From positions 62,001 through 126,000 of the forward strand of contig CAVUAU010000010.1 of the NCBI GenBank assembly GCA_963739625.1: a stretch of 64,000 nt of DNA, written 5' to 3'. The notes under the pieces are model-generated. The model had not been told where the DNA came from and did no database searches. It saw only the letters and a list, made by a program, of their open reading frames with translations. Shown here piece by piece: positions 44,344 to 54,143 of the stretch. Each line of letters starts with the position of its first letter. Position 1 is the stretch's first letter. The translations under genes were made by a program, and so were the position numbers. This stretch comes from Salinimicrobium sp963739625 (GTDB lineage Bacteria > Bacteroidota > Bacteroidia > Flavobacteriales > Flavobacteriaceae).

Positions 44344-44655
44344 ATGCAAATGTTTGGCTTGTCAAATGAGGATATAGAACGTATCAAAGAAATTTTTACA
44401 AGATACGAACCAATAGAGGAAGTCTTAATCTATGGATCGAGAGCAAAAGGCAACTTTAAACCTTCCTCAGATATCGACCTCACTTTATTAGGAAATATTG
44501 ATTTGGACTTACAGCAGCAAATTGAATTTGATCTAGATGATTTATTGTTACCATACAAATTTGATATTTCTAATTATAGCAAAATAACCAATCCTGAATT
44601 CTTGAATCATATTCAAAGAGTGGGAAAAACATTTTTTAAAAAAGAATCTGGTTAA
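44344..44655 (+). CDS. MNT-type minimal nucleotidyltransferase, second copy
   Basis: The ATG at 44344 lies one base after the HEPN stop, so it is preferred over the upstream ATG at 44305; the product has 103 residues. The signature IYGSRAKGNFKPSSDIDL carries the GS and DxD residues. Likely antitoxin that AMPylates the HEPN protein. Confidence 0.9.
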   Translation: MQMFGLSNEDIERIKEIFTRYEPIEEVLIYGSRAKGNFKPSSDIDLTLLGNIDLDLQQQIEFDLDDLLLPYKFDISNYSKITNPEFLNHIQRVGKTFFKKESG

Positions 44656-45536
44656 ACTGAAAAGGTACCGTGTTATTCTAAACTCTTTTTTTTCGGCCGT
44701 TCCAGGCTAACTTCCTAGTTCCTTTAATACATTTAAAGCTCTGGCTATACTGGCAGTCTATTCAAAGTGCCTTCCATAGAAATCTACTTTAAACACCAAA
44801 AAAGCAGGAGAACTACTGGATGTGAAAATACCGGATCACTTTACCCTTACCCTTAGCAGTCAATATTTTAGATTTGCTGATGAGCCCCCTCATCAGCATC
44901 CTGGCCATTCTGTTCCTATAGGAAATAGATTTTAAACGAAATCAAGAATTTTTATCATATTCCACAGGAACCATTTAGGACTTTTGTCCTTCAAAACATA
45001 TCTCTTAATGAGAGTTCTTATTTTGTCTGATTTTTATGTAGCCGTTATTAATGCCACCCACTTTTGAATGGAATTACTCCAAAATGAATAAATGGACTTT
45101 ACATTCCTAAATATTGCTTACCTGTAAAAGGAATTTATGAAACTGAAAGAGATCAACAAATAATTCAGAACAAAGAAAAATTAGAAGAGAATAAAGGCAC
45201 CTATAAAAAGCAGTGGGAGCTAAGAAACGCAACGAAGGTCGCTTTAGTGAATTATTGTTTGCTCCAAAACCTAAACCTCTCTTCATTCCTTTTGGAAGCT
45301 CCTATTCGAGTACATTGAGTAAAGCTCCACCCACTACAGAGCTTTTACAGACCTAATTTAATATCGACCTTAAAGATAATTTTAAAAGCGTTAAAACTTT
45401 CATGTTATAATTTTAACTGTTAAGAGAATTCTAAACCATGTTCATAGAGACCTACAAAACCGTAGCTTTTTTACCTTAGAGGCTTCCACTGTTTTAAACA
45501 GATTACGTATCTGTTTTTAGGTTAATTACAAACTTC
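44656..45536. other. Gap with a radC 3' fragment and decayed sequence
   Basis: Apart from a radC-like tail at 44797-44883, no gene is supported. A Lys/Glu-rich open stretch near 45135-45330 ends in stops. An AAACCGTA half-site lies at 45456, about 75 bp before the PAS gene remnant, but its second arm is degenerate. Confidence 0.35.
44797..44883 (+). pseudogene. radC-like 3' fragment
   Basis: The text KKAGELLDVKIPDHFTLT, then SSQYFRFADE, matches the C-terminus of the radC-like protein ending at 43484. It has no upstream part and no proper stop. Confidence 0.75.
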
Positions 45537-47135
45537 ATGTCAAAAAATACAGCAATACCGGAAGAACCTTCAGGTGTTATGGATGTTGATTTTAAGCAAA
45601 TATTCAATAATTCTTCAGTAGCAGGCTATTCTTGTAACAAAGATGGAAAGATCACATGGTTTAATAAAGCAGCTGTGGAAACTTGGGGTAGAACTCCGGA
45701 CTTAAATAAAGATTGCTGGTGTGGCTCCTGGAAGATGTTTTATCCAGATGGAACTCCCATGCCTCTCCAGAATTCTCCCATGGCAAGAATATTAAAAAAA
45801 GAGACTCCGAAAGGAAGAAGTGAAGTAAGAATCCAATGTCCGGACGGTTCTTTTAAATTTCTTCTTGTGTTTTCCCAACCACTGTACAATTGTGAGGGTG
45901 CAATAAAAGGTGCTTTCTCCACCTTTGTCGATATTACTGATCAAAAGAGAGATCACATCAAAAAAGAAACGCTTTCGGCCATTGTTGACTCCTCCGGTGA
46001 TGCTATTGTAAGTAAAGATCTCAACGGAAAAATAACTAGTTGGAACGCCGGAGCAGAGCGTATTTTCGGGTATTCGGAAACAGAAGCAATAGGTAACCCT
46101 ATTACCATGATCATACCAGAAAACCTTCTATATGAAGAGGAGAAAATAATCTGAAGTATAAGAAAGGGTGTTCGTGTGGAACATTTTGAAACGCGACGGC
46201 TTCACAAATCGGGAAGGAAAATACCAATATCGGTATCAATTTCTCCAGTCAAGGATGCCTTTGGAAGAGTTGTTGGAGCCTCAAAGGTAGCCAGGGACAT
46301 ATCAGAAAAACTACTTTGGGAAGAAAAACAAGCTTTACTTTCTTCTATCGTTGAGTCCTCAGATGACGCAATTGTCAGTAAAAATCTTGACGGAATAATT
46401 ATGAGCTGGAACAGAGGAGCCCAGGAAATCTTCGGATATTCTGAGGCTGAAGTTCTAGGTAAATCCATAAAGCTCTTGATTCCTGAAGAACGACTACAGG
46501 AAGAAGATCAAATATTAAGAAAGATAAGAAACGGGATAAACATCGACCATTTTGAAACTGTAAGAAAACACAAAACGGGAAGAATGTTACCTGTTTCAAT
46601 CACGGTTTCCCCTCTACGGGATTCAAATGGAAAAATCATCGGTGCTTCTAAGGTGGCCCGTGATATAACAACCCGCATTCAATCTCAAGCTGCACGCGAA
46701 AGATATACCGGTAATCTTGAGTCACTAAACACCATCGGAAAAAGTTTATCGGAAACTCTTGATGTACAGAAAATAATTCAACGAGTCACTGATGCTACCA
46801 CTTTACTCACAGAAGCTCAATTTGGAGCCTTTGTTCAATATACTGATAGTAATACAAAAAACCCCTATAAGCTCTCCAGTCTCTCGGGAACATTTATTAA
46901 CAATACTGAAGAATTAGAAATTGACCAATCTTCCCAAATTTTTCATCCTCTATTTATAGATAAAAAAGTGATTCGTGTTGATAATAAAGATTTAAATGAA
47001 GACTGGATTCAGCCATTTTGTAAAAAAACCAAAAGAGACCACTTAACTGCAGAAAGTTATTTAGCTGTACCAGTGGTCTTGAAATCAGGAAACAAAAACT
47101 TGAGGTCTAAAAAAATTGGTGGACAGGAGTTGTGA
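45537..47135 (+). pseudogene. PAS-PAS-PAS-GAF sensor protein, interrupted and truncated
   Basis: One frame encodes three PAS domains (NNSSVAGYSCNKDGKITWFN; IVDSSGDAIVSKDLNGKITS; IVESSDDAIVSKNLDGIIMS) and the start of a GAF domain. An in-frame TGA at 46152-46154 stands where the third repeat has Arg (compare LRKIRNGIN with x-SIRKGVR), a CGA-to-TGA change. The frame then ends at 47135 inside the GAF domain, at the SGN position, with no histidine kinase core after it. It is the remains of a hybrid or plain sensor kinase. Confidence 0.85.
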
Positions 47136-47138
47136 AAG

Positions 47139-47856
47139 AATTTTATTTCGAATTTCCTTAGTTTGCTGTATTCAAAAATGCTATTTAATAGGTCAAGTAT
47201 CGAAGGTAATAGAGGTTCGTTATATCGTCAGGCTTTGCATGAACCTTTTCAGTTATGATTTTGTAAGTTCAGTACACACAGCAAGAGGATGACACGCAGA
47301 GCGTGTCATAAGGCTTTTCCCTCCTCTGTTTTCAATACCTTTCGCCGATTCGTAGATTTCACTTTTCAAACTCTTGAAGCAAAAAATTTTGGAACCCCTG
47401 AGTTCTCGAAGCAGATTTAGTAAAGCCTATAAGAAACAGATCCAAATCTGCCTCACAATTTTGGTTCGGTAGATTTGAGCTTGGAGTACTACACGATCGC
47501 TTCATTTGCTTTTTCTGATATAACTCCTTTACTTCTGTAAAATTCCTGAGTTTTAGAAACGAATACTATTCAAAATCGGTTACCACAGTAGTAATAGTAG
47601 TAAACAACAGGCGATCAAAAAGAAAAAATAAACAAGATAAGGGCGACCGACACCAGAAGGCTGAGAGCTGTCATCTTATATTGGCCAATTCTGCCCACTA
47701 TTTCCCCGCCAGGCCATGAGTCCGCAGCCCATCCTGGGCCAAAACAACTTAGTGTATAACCTGGTTTTAAAAGAACCTGTTAACTCCATAAAACCTCCTT
47801 TAATCCAGAATTTCTGGCAGATCTGATTAAAAAATTTCTTTTTGAACCCTCAATCT
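47139..47856. other. Non-coding gap with a perfect small dyad
   Basis: No gene seen. ATGACACGC-AGA-GCGTGTCAT (47289-47309) is a perfect 9-bp dyad. A minus-strand hydrophobic stretch near 47630-47690 is too short to call. Confidence 0.3.
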
Positions 47857-48927
47857 TCAGTGCTGTTCACTAAGTGCTTTGGCCAAATATTGATCGAAAA
47901 GATGCTGATCATCTAACCAGGGATAATGCGTGGCATTGTTGACAATCATGATCTCTATATTATCATTTTTGGCCTCTAATTCCTGCCATTCAGCGGCTTT
48001 GGGATCGATATAATCCTGCTCACCCTGAATGATGTAGATGGGCACAGGATACTGAGCCAAGGTAGGACGAATATCATAAGTATCGGGGATGGAAGAACCA
48101 ATGGCGGAATCAACATCGGAATCGTAATAGACCCCGCCGCCAATGAAGTCTTTCCAATTTGACATCTCATAGACGTTAAAAGAAGCAAGGCCCGTGATCT
48201 TAAACTTCAGGGATTTTTGTTGCGGACTCAGACTGTCGCCGGTAAGTCCCGCTTTTACCAATTCTTGCTGGACCTCGGGTCTTTCGCGTAGCTCCCTCAC
48301 TCTGGCATGAATCTGCTTCAGCTTTGAGGAGAAGGGTTCTTCTTTCGTGATAAACGGTGCCATGGATGCTGTAAGGATGAGCTTTTCTACATGTTGAGGA
48401 TATTTTTGATAGTAAAACAGGGCCAAAAGGCTTCCGAAGGAATGGCCAAGGATCGTGATCTTTTCTTTTTTAAGACTTTTCCTGATGGTCTCTAGGTCTT
48501 CTACCAGGACGTTCATTGTGAGGTCCTGCTTTAAAGAATCTTTTACGGGAGAAAGGATGCTTCCACGTTGATCGAACAGGATGAAATGATTGCTTTGAGT
48601 ATTGTTCCTAATCGCGTCTATCAGGTAATGGAAATCATTTCCGGGACCACCATGTAAGGTCACAACGCTGTCTCCCTCGCCCAGGCTTGTCATGTAGAGC
48701 CTGGCCTTATTGTCTGCTGTAGGAAGATACCAGGCATTCTTTTGAACCTCATGAAAAAAAGATCGGACTCCTGGGAGAAAATTTGAAAGGAATTGATTAG
48801 TAAAATGAATAACAAAAATTGTCTCATAAATGGAAGTTTGATAAAAAGACAATCCTCTTCTCACTTTGTTACACCAAATTTGTTCAGAAAATGTTCTAAA
48901 CATGCCATTTTTGGAGAGATTTCCCAC
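47857..48927 (-). CDS. Alpha/beta hydrolase, proline iminopeptidase-like (S33)
   Basis: The 356-residue frame has VTLHGGPGNDFHY (the HGGPG motif of S33 peptidases, about 90), LFDQRGSILSP (about 117), the nucleophile elbow GHSFGS (Ser about 160), and a C-terminal YIIQGEQDYIDP and NATHYPWLDD, which supply the Asp and His. It removes N-terminal residues, typically Pro, from peptides, or acts as a general hydrolase. The first 65 residues have no signal peptide and do not look like the family; the real N-terminus may have been replaced by rearranged sequence. Confidence 0.85.
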   Translation of the reverse strand: MGNLSKNGMFRTFSEQIWCNKVRRGLSFYQTSIYETIFVIHFTNQFLSNFLPGVRSFFHEVQKNAWYLPTADNKARLYMTSLGEGDSVVTLHGGPGNDFHYLIDAIRNNTQSNHFILFDQRGSILSPVKDSLKQDLTMNVLVEDLETIRKSLKKEKITILGHSFGSLLALFYYQKYPQHVEKLILTASMAPFITKEEPFSSKLKQIHARVRELRERPEVQQELVKAGLTGDSLSPQQKSLKFKITGLASFNVYEMSNWKDFIGGGVYYDSDVDSAIGSSIPDTYDIRPTLAQYPVPIYIIQGEQDYIDPKAAEWQELEAKNDNIEIMIVNNATHYPWLDDQHLFDQYLAKALSEQH

Positions 48928-49307
48928 TATCAGCCTATTCAGTTTGACTGCAACATGTCCTCGTCTTCACCTAATTTTTGATGTATTTCTCGTACATAGA
49001 TCTGAGTTGTTTAGCAGATTTTCTTGAGTGACGTTTTTAAACTTCATTTTGTAGTTACCGGATGGATCTTTCTCCAACTACCCAATTGGATCAGGATTCC
49101 AATCTAACAGATCTCGGAGTTCTTAGTTATTTCAGCTACATAGCCTGGATTTCTCAAACGGAGAATTTAGAGACAATCCAAAATTCTCATTTAAATCACA
49201 CATTATTTAAAGATTTCATTTTTCTCACCTTTCATAAGTCTTAAAAGAGCCTTCAAGTTTCCTTATCAACTTCTTGAAATCTATATTTTCTGAAAAATGT
49301 TTTCAGA
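48928..49307. other. Gap upstream of the mobilization module
   Basis: No supported gene. It may contain the origin of transfer of the mobilization module, which in this family lies near the accessory gene, but no clear nick motif was identified. Confidence 0.3.
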
Positions 49308-49841
49308 ATGAACAAGGAAGTTTTTGTCACTATTAAAATTAAAGAGAAAACCGCAGGACAGTTTCGAATCTATTCCCGGAGTCTTGGAAAACAGCAATCT
49401 GAAACGCTGCAACTCATGCTGGATTTTTTTGAAGGCAATCAATTGAGTCCACTTGATGACCTAGGACCAAACATGCTGACATTGGAAAAAAAGCTCAAAA
49501 CAAGGATCAATGCCGTGGTCGCAATCCTTCGGGATATCGAAAAAACCCAGACTAAACCCACTTTGGCCATGCTACAGCTGCTTTTTCAGGAAATACCGGC
49601 CAAAAAAGAGGTCCTAGTGGAAAAAACCAGTCTTACCCAAAAAAAGGCAAATAATGTTCAGCAACAGAACTACGAAAAGATTAGATCTCTGCAAGATAGA
49701 CTAAAACTCTCCCGTGAAATTATTACAGCCCTTTTAGATCATGTGGCAGTCTCCAGATCAAGTTTTGGAAAAGTTCAACTGCGTTTGCTGATGAGCGAAA
49801 CTGAACTCCAGCAAATAAAAGATAAATTTCAAAAGATCTAA
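49308..49841 (+). CDS. BfmA/BtgA-family mobilization accessory protein
   Basis: The 177-residue product has an N-terminal KIKEKTAGQFRIYSRSLGKQ stretch that resembles ribbon-helix-helix relaxosome proteins of Bacteroides mobilizable elements, followed by a long helical part with coiled-coil character and a C-terminal DHVAVSRSSFGKVQLRLLM. It is expected to bind oriT and help the relaxase. It lies 2 bp before the relaxase gene. Confidence 0.8.
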   Translation: MNKEVFVTIKIKEKTAGQFRIYSRSLGKQQSETLQLMLDFFEGNQLSPLDDLGPNMLTLEKKLKTRINAVVAILRDIEKTQTKPTLAMLQLLFQEIPAKKEVLVEKTSLTQKKANNVQQQNYEKIRSLQDRLKLSREIITALLDHVAVSRSSFGKVQLRLLMSETELQQIKDKFQKI

Positions 49842-49843
49842 GT

Positions 49844-50869
49844 ATGTATCTCACTATTACTCCACAAAAGCTCACCGCCGGCTACTCTCAAAGTTCAGGT
49901 GACTTTGTCGCATATCTTGAAAAGGAGAATCAGACAATCCGCGCAGAAGCACCGGAATTTTTCTTTAATAGCGACAACAATAGAATCGCGGCCGAAGATG
50001 TGGTGACAGCTATAGATGGAAATTCAGCTAAGCTCAAGAAAACAGAACCAAAGTATTATTCTATTACAATAAACCCGAGCCAAAGAGAACTGCAATTTCT
50101 GGGAAACGATAATGTAAAGCTGAAGGATTACGCAAGGGAGGTAATGAAAGAGTATGCTAGAGCCTTTAATCGTGAAATTAACGGACGACCCGTTTGTTCA
50201 CAGGACATCCTTTACTTTGGTAAAGTCGAAACCACACGACGTTTTAAGGGAACAGACAGAGAGGTCAAGGAAAATGCTCCCTTTTTGCAAAAGATAAATA
50301 CCCTGGAAAATACCATTAAAAAAATGGAACGCGGAGATCTACAAGGTGACCCGGCCTCTCTTCGTAGAGAACTTCAGGTGGTAGTAAAAAAAACTCCTCA
50401 TAGAATCAATGGAAAAGTCATTGAACAGGGAATGTTGAAAGAAGGTTTGCAGACCCACATTCATCTTATTGTGAGTCGGAAAGACATCTCTAACACCTAC
50501 AGCTTATCCCCCGGAAGCAAATACCGCTCCTCTGAAGTAGTGATGCACGGAAAACTAGTAAAGCGAGGTTTCGATCGTGACCGGTTCTTTCAGGCAGCAG
50601 AGAAAACCTTTGACCGTATGTTTGGTTACAACAGAAACCCTATGGAATCCTATAATGGGAGAAAATTTTTTACAAAAGATCCGAAAAAATTCTACGCATA
50701 TCTCCAGACCCTCAATCCAACAGATAGAAAATTGGCGTTTTCAATTCTACGTCAAAGTGGACTTCAAATCCCAAACCTTGGGATCAGCCAAAACCAGGTT
50801 TCCTTTGCTCTGAAACAGCTACAAAAGGCATTAGGTGTAGTCATTAGATCAAGTTCTACAGGTTACTGA
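49844..50869 (+). CDS. MobB/BtgB-like relaxase (DUF5712 type)
   Basis: The 341-residue product contains GLQTHIHLIVSRKD (about 202-215, the HxHxxxS metal-binding motif of relaxases) and an N-terminal YLTITPQKLTAGYSQSSGD with candidate catalytic Tyr residues. A C-terminal basic region follows (LQIPNLGISQNQVSFALKQL). It should nick oriT and carry the strand into the recipient. It sits between the accessory protein and the coupling protein. Confidence 0.8.
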   Translation: MYLTITPQKLTAGYSQSSGDFVAYLEKENQTIRAEAPEFFFNSDNNRIAAEDVVTAIDGNSAKLKKTEPKYYSITINPSQRELQFLGNDNVKLKDYAREVMKEYARAFNREINGRPVCSQDILYFGKVETTRRFKGTDREVKENAPFLQKINTLENTIKKMERGDLQGDPASLRRELQVVVKKTPHRINGKVIEQGMLKEGLQTHIHLIVSRKDISNTYSLSPGSKYRSSEVVMHGKLVKRGFDRDRFFQAAEKTFDRMFGYNRNPMESYNGRKFFTKDPKKFYAYLQTLNPTDRKLAFSILRQSGLQIPNLGISQNQVSFALKQLQKALGVVIRSSSTGY

Positions 50870-50876
50870 AAAGAAA

Positions 50877-52484
50877 ATGGGCAATTTCTATATCATTCTT
50901 TTTCAGCTATTGACGGGAGGACTTGTTTTCTGGGGTATCCTGAAAGTACTTTCATGGGGATTTTGGCTAAATAGCATTTTAACAGTTCTTCTCGTTCTAA
51001 TTTTCCCATCTGAAGATCTAAAAGGCTACCTTCAGTTTATATTGGCGGTCATCCTCCCTCTTCTTTTTATCAACACTATCCTATTTACGTTTACAACCAG
51101 ACAACCAAAAGAAAAACCTCATAAAAAATATAGTCCCCATTTTCAACTACAGACAGGAAGATTGCGAATTCACAATATTCGTCGAGGAATCTCCATCATA
51201 GGTTCAGCAGGCAGCGGAAAAACAGAAAGTGTTGTCTACAATTTTCTCAAGCATCTCAGTCAACACTCCTTTTGCGGAATAATCCATGATTACAAGGATT
51301 TCGAATTGACTGAAATTGCCTATCCTCTGTTTAAAAAAGGAAATATTCCCTTTTATATTGTTTCATTTGATCAACTCCATCACCGGGTGAATCCTATCGC
51401 ACCCCGTTACCTGCCAAATGAGGAGAGCGTTAATGAAGTATCACGTGTGCTCCTTGAAAATCTTCTGGAACAAAAAGAAATACTTTCCTCGGGTTCGACT
51501 AAATTCTTTTCAGATGCAGCTGAAGGAATTATTTGTGGCCTGGTTTGGAAATTAAAAAGTCAATATCCCCAATTTTGCACATTACCTCACCTTATTGCGA
51601 TCTTTCAGTTCCTGGACACCAGCAGCCTTGCCTCATTTCTAAGCTCTAATCTCACTTCAAAGGCAATGGCGGACGCTTTTCTAAGCGGTATTGAATCAGA
51701 ACGCCAGACAGCCGCGGTAAAAAGTACATTGGCCAACGCTCTAAAGAAAATAAGCACTCAAAGGATCTTTATGGCGCTTTCTGCAGATGAAGTTCCTCTA
51801 GACATTAACAATCCTCAGAATCCTGCTGTTGTTTCCATTGTGAACAATCCCAAATTTGAAAATGCCTATTCCCCTGCTATAGCTACAGTCATTCATACCA
51901 TAGTCAAGCAGATGAGTGTACGAAATCGAAAATCATCATTTATACTTATGGAGGAGGCCCCTACTATTCGTTTGATCAACATGCACCGAATACCTGCCAC
52001 TCTTAGGAGCTACGATATAACAACTATCTATGTGATGCAGGACAAGATCCAGAATGACCTTTTGTACGGAGAAAAAGGAAGCAGATCAATCTTAAGCAAT
52101 CTATCCTATCAATTCTTCGGAAAGGTAAACGATCCCGACACCGCAAAATACTACGAGCGGTTTTTTGAGATAGTAAAACGCCAAAGCATAAGTACCAGCC
52201 AAAGCGAAGGACTTCAGTTTGATACCCGGGTAACAAAAAGTGAGCGCGAAGTCTCAAAAGTTCGGGCAGATCTTTTCTTCAGATTACAACCGGGAGAGTT
52301 TGTAGCGTTTGCCGACGGAAAGGATCAAATAATCAGGTTCAAACATGATAAAATAGAAAAAGTTTTACCCGCCGGCTCCTCAAAATATTTAGAGGAGGAA
52401 ATAATCGAAAACTTTAAAAGGATCCATTGGGAAGCACGTTCCATATTTGAGAGTCACTCACAAATAATGGAGGACACCATTTGA
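50877..52484 (+). CDS. Type IV coupling protein (TraG/TraD-like, MobC type)
   Basis: The 535-residue product has two or three N-terminal transmembrane segments (about 1-75), then Walker A GSAGSGKTESVV (about 112-123) and Walker B FILMEEAPTIRL (about 355-366), followed by TTIYVMQDKIQND. It links the relaxase-DNA complex to a conjugation channel. No other transfer genes are present, so the island must borrow a channel from a helper element. Confidence 0.9.
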   Translation: MGNFYIILFQLLTGGLVFWGILKVLSWGFWLNSILTVLLVLIFPSEDLKGYLQFILAVILPLLFINTILFTFTTRQPKEKPHKKYSPHFQLQTGRLRIHNIRRGISIIGSAGSGKTESVVYNFLKHLSQHSFCGIIHDYKDFELTEIAYPLFKKGNIPFYIVSFDQLHHRVNPIAPRYLPNEESVNEVSRVLLENLLEQKEILSSGSTKFFSDAAEGIICGLVWKLKSQYPQFCTLPHLIAIFQFLDTSSLASFLSSNLTSKAMADAFLSGIESERQTAAVKSTLANALKKISTQRIFMALSADEVPLDINNPQNPAVVSIVNNPKFENAYSPAIATVIHTIVKQMSVRNRKSSFILMEEAPTIRLINMHRIPATLRSYDITTIYVMQDKIQNDLLYGEKGSRSILSNLSYQFFGKVNDPDTAKYYERFFEIVKRQSISTSQSEGLQFDTRVTKSEREVSKVRADLFFRLQPGEFVAFADGKDQIIRFKHDKIEKVLPAGSSKYLEEEIIENFKRIHWEARSIFESHSQIMEDTI

Positions 52485-52502
52485 ACTTTAAGATGTTTAT
52501 AA

Positions 52503-53744
52503 CTAAAGATTTGCTCTCCTTTCCAGTCTGAGCTTTAAGCCCTTCATGTCTTCACTCAGTTTTTTATCGAGAACTTTCGCGTAATGCTGAGTGGTTCGCA
52601 CAGAAGTATGACCGAGCATTTTACTTACAGATTCTATTGGAACACCATTCGAAAGAGTCACGGTAGTAGCAAAGGTGTGCCGGGCTAAATGAAAGGTCAG
52701 ATTTTTCTTTATTCCACATAGATCCCCGATCTCTTTCAAATAAGAGTTCATTTTTTGATTAGAAAGGACCGGAAGCAGATTATTTTCTTCACTCTCGTAG
52801 TCTCTATACTTATTCAGAATGCTTTCAGCAGCCGGAAGAATCGGAATGCTGCTACGGGTTTTTGTCTTGGTCCTTTTTGTTTTTATCCACCTTTCACCGT
52901 CAATCCCTATTACAATGTCATTATCTGTCAGCTTTTTTACATCAGCGTAAGCCAGTCCCGTAAAACAACAGAATAGAAAAATATCACGTACCATTGCCAA
53001 TCTCTCAACCGATAGCTTTTTATTGTACATGGTTTCAATCTCCTTTTCGGATAAAAATTCACGTTCTACCGCCTTCGGTCTACTTTTCCAGTGCAAGAAT
53101 GGATCTCTTTGAATCCAATCATTTGCAAAAGCAATACGAATAATCTTTTTGAAATTCTGAATGTACTTTATCGTTGTATTATGACTACATTTTCTCACAG
53201 ACTTGAGATAATATTCAAACCCTGAAATAAAAGTGTGGTCCACCCTGAAGAGTGGTAAATCATTGACTTTATATTCCTTCTTTATATAGTCCTCAACATG
53301 TTTTTTAGCTGTGCGATATCTCTCAGCAGTCCCTTCTGAAAATTCTCTTCCCACCAGGCTATCCACCTGTTCATTGTGTACCTGAAAAACAGAGAGAACC
53401 ATTTTGTATTCCTGATCCTTACCTAAAAAAGCATCTCTTAATTGTTCTGCAGTGACATAAACCTGCTTTTCCTTGAGCTTTTGAAAATGGTCATACACCT
53501 TATTTTTAATATTGCTGAGATATTTGTTCAGGGCGTAAGCCTCGGTTGAATTTCCTATCATCGAATTGCTCTCAGAGTTCCAAAGGTGCACAGGCACTTT
53601 TCGGTTAATACTTGTTTCTGCTCTTTTGCCGTCGATGGTGATTCGTAGATAAACTGCAGCTTTTCCATCTTTAGTTGCTTTGGATTTCTTCGTGTAAAAC
53701 AAAATGGTGGGATGATTCATAATAAAGAACTTCAAAAGTGACAC
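52503..53744 (-). CDS. Tyrosine recombinase (CTnDOT-type integrase)
   Basis: The 413-residue product has an N-terminal arm-binding domain (about 10-95, ILFYTKKSKATKDGKAAVYLR), a SAM-like core-binding domain (about 115-215) and the catalytic domain: HLARHTFAT (HxxR), LGHTSVRTTQHY (His and Tyr nucleophile). At the Arg I position it has Ala (FTGLAYADV), as in CTnDOT-like integrases, which also lack this Arg. It lies 260 bp from tRNA-Ser and points away from it, as expected for an island integrated there. Confidence 0.92.
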   Translation of the reverse strand: MSLLKFFIMNHPTILFYTKKSKATKDGKAAVYLRITIDGKRAETSINRKVPVHLWNSESNSMIGNSTEAYALNKYLSNIKNKVYDHFQKLKEKQVYVTAEQLRDAFLGKDQEYKMVLSVFQVHNEQVDSLVGREFSEGTAERYRTAKKHVEDYIKKEYKVNDLPLFRVDHTFISGFEYYLKSVRKCSHNTTIKYIQNFKKIIRIAFANDWIQRDPFLHWKSRPKAVEREFLSEKEIETMYNKKLSVERLAMVRDIFLFCCFTGLAYADVKKLTDNDIVIGIDGERWIKTKRTKTKTRSSIPILPAAESILNKYRDYESEENNLLPVLSNQKMNSYLKEIGDLCGIKKNLTFHLARHTFATTVTLSNGVPIESVSKMLGHTSVRTTQHYAKVLDKKLSEDMKGLKLRLERRANL

Positions 53745-53947
53745 CTCGCTTCGGGAAAAAATTCAATTTTTTCCTCTTATAAAAATATAAAAAAAGTCAA
53801 TACAATCCACGCGAACTTCACAGTATCAGGGCGATTCGGAGAAATGTTAAAGGATTCGGAGTCACTTTCTGTTTGAAAATAATGTGACCCCGAATCGGAC
53901 ACCAGAAAGATGAAATCAGATGATTTTAATTGAATATGTTAAAAATA

Positions 53948-53981
53948 AAAAGCCCGTAAACACTGGGGTTTACGGGCTTTT
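53948..53981. terminator. Strong terminator beside tRNA-Ser
   Basis: AAAAGCCCGTAAAC / GTTTACGGGCTTTT with a 6-nt loop, 25 bp beyond the 3' end of the minus-strand tRNA gene; works in both directions. Confidence 0.85.
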
Positions 53982-54005
53982 GGTGGTTTTTGATGCCCAC
54001 CTGGC

Positions 54006-54089
54006 GGAGAAAGAGGGATTCGAACCCCCGGAGGTGTGACCCTCAACAGTTTTCAAGACTGCCGCATTCGACCACTCTGCCATTTCTCC
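54006..54089 (-). tRNA. tRNA-Ser (anticodon TGA)
   Basis: An 84-nt gene with acceptor arm GGAGAAA/TTTCTCC, a D-arm (GCAGAGTGGTCGAATGC), anticodon loop CTTGAAA (anticodon TGA), the long variable arm of class II tRNAs (GAGGGTCACACCTC) and T-arm GGGGGTTCGAATCCC. CCA is not encoded. The adjacent integrase suggests this is the attachment gene. Confidence 0.95.
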
Positions 54090-54104
54090 AGTCGTTTCAG
54101 AAGC

Positions 54105-54143
54105 ATTCGACCTCCCGATAGCTATCGGGACTGCCATTTCTCC
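54105..54143. repeat. Partial tRNA-Ser copy interrupted by a perfect 18-bp palindrome
   Basis: GCATTCGACC and CTGCCATTTCTCC repeat the 5' end of the tRNA-Ser gene (plus-strand view), but between them stands TCCCGATAG/CTATCGGGA, a perfect palindrome that replaces about three bases of the tRNA. This is a partial duplication of the tRNA gene into which a short palindromic repeat has inserted. Confidence 0.75.

Noticed and set aside
45456..45478. A sixth copy of the shared dyad upstream of the PAS gene remnant
   Set aside because: The first arm AAACCGTA is present, but the second arm matches the consensus poorly, so it is at best a half-site.
1..53999. Search for the second attachment site (a copy of the tRNA-Ser 3' end)
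   Set aside because: No convincing copy was seen by eye left of the tRNA; a computed search is needed before any island border is claimed.
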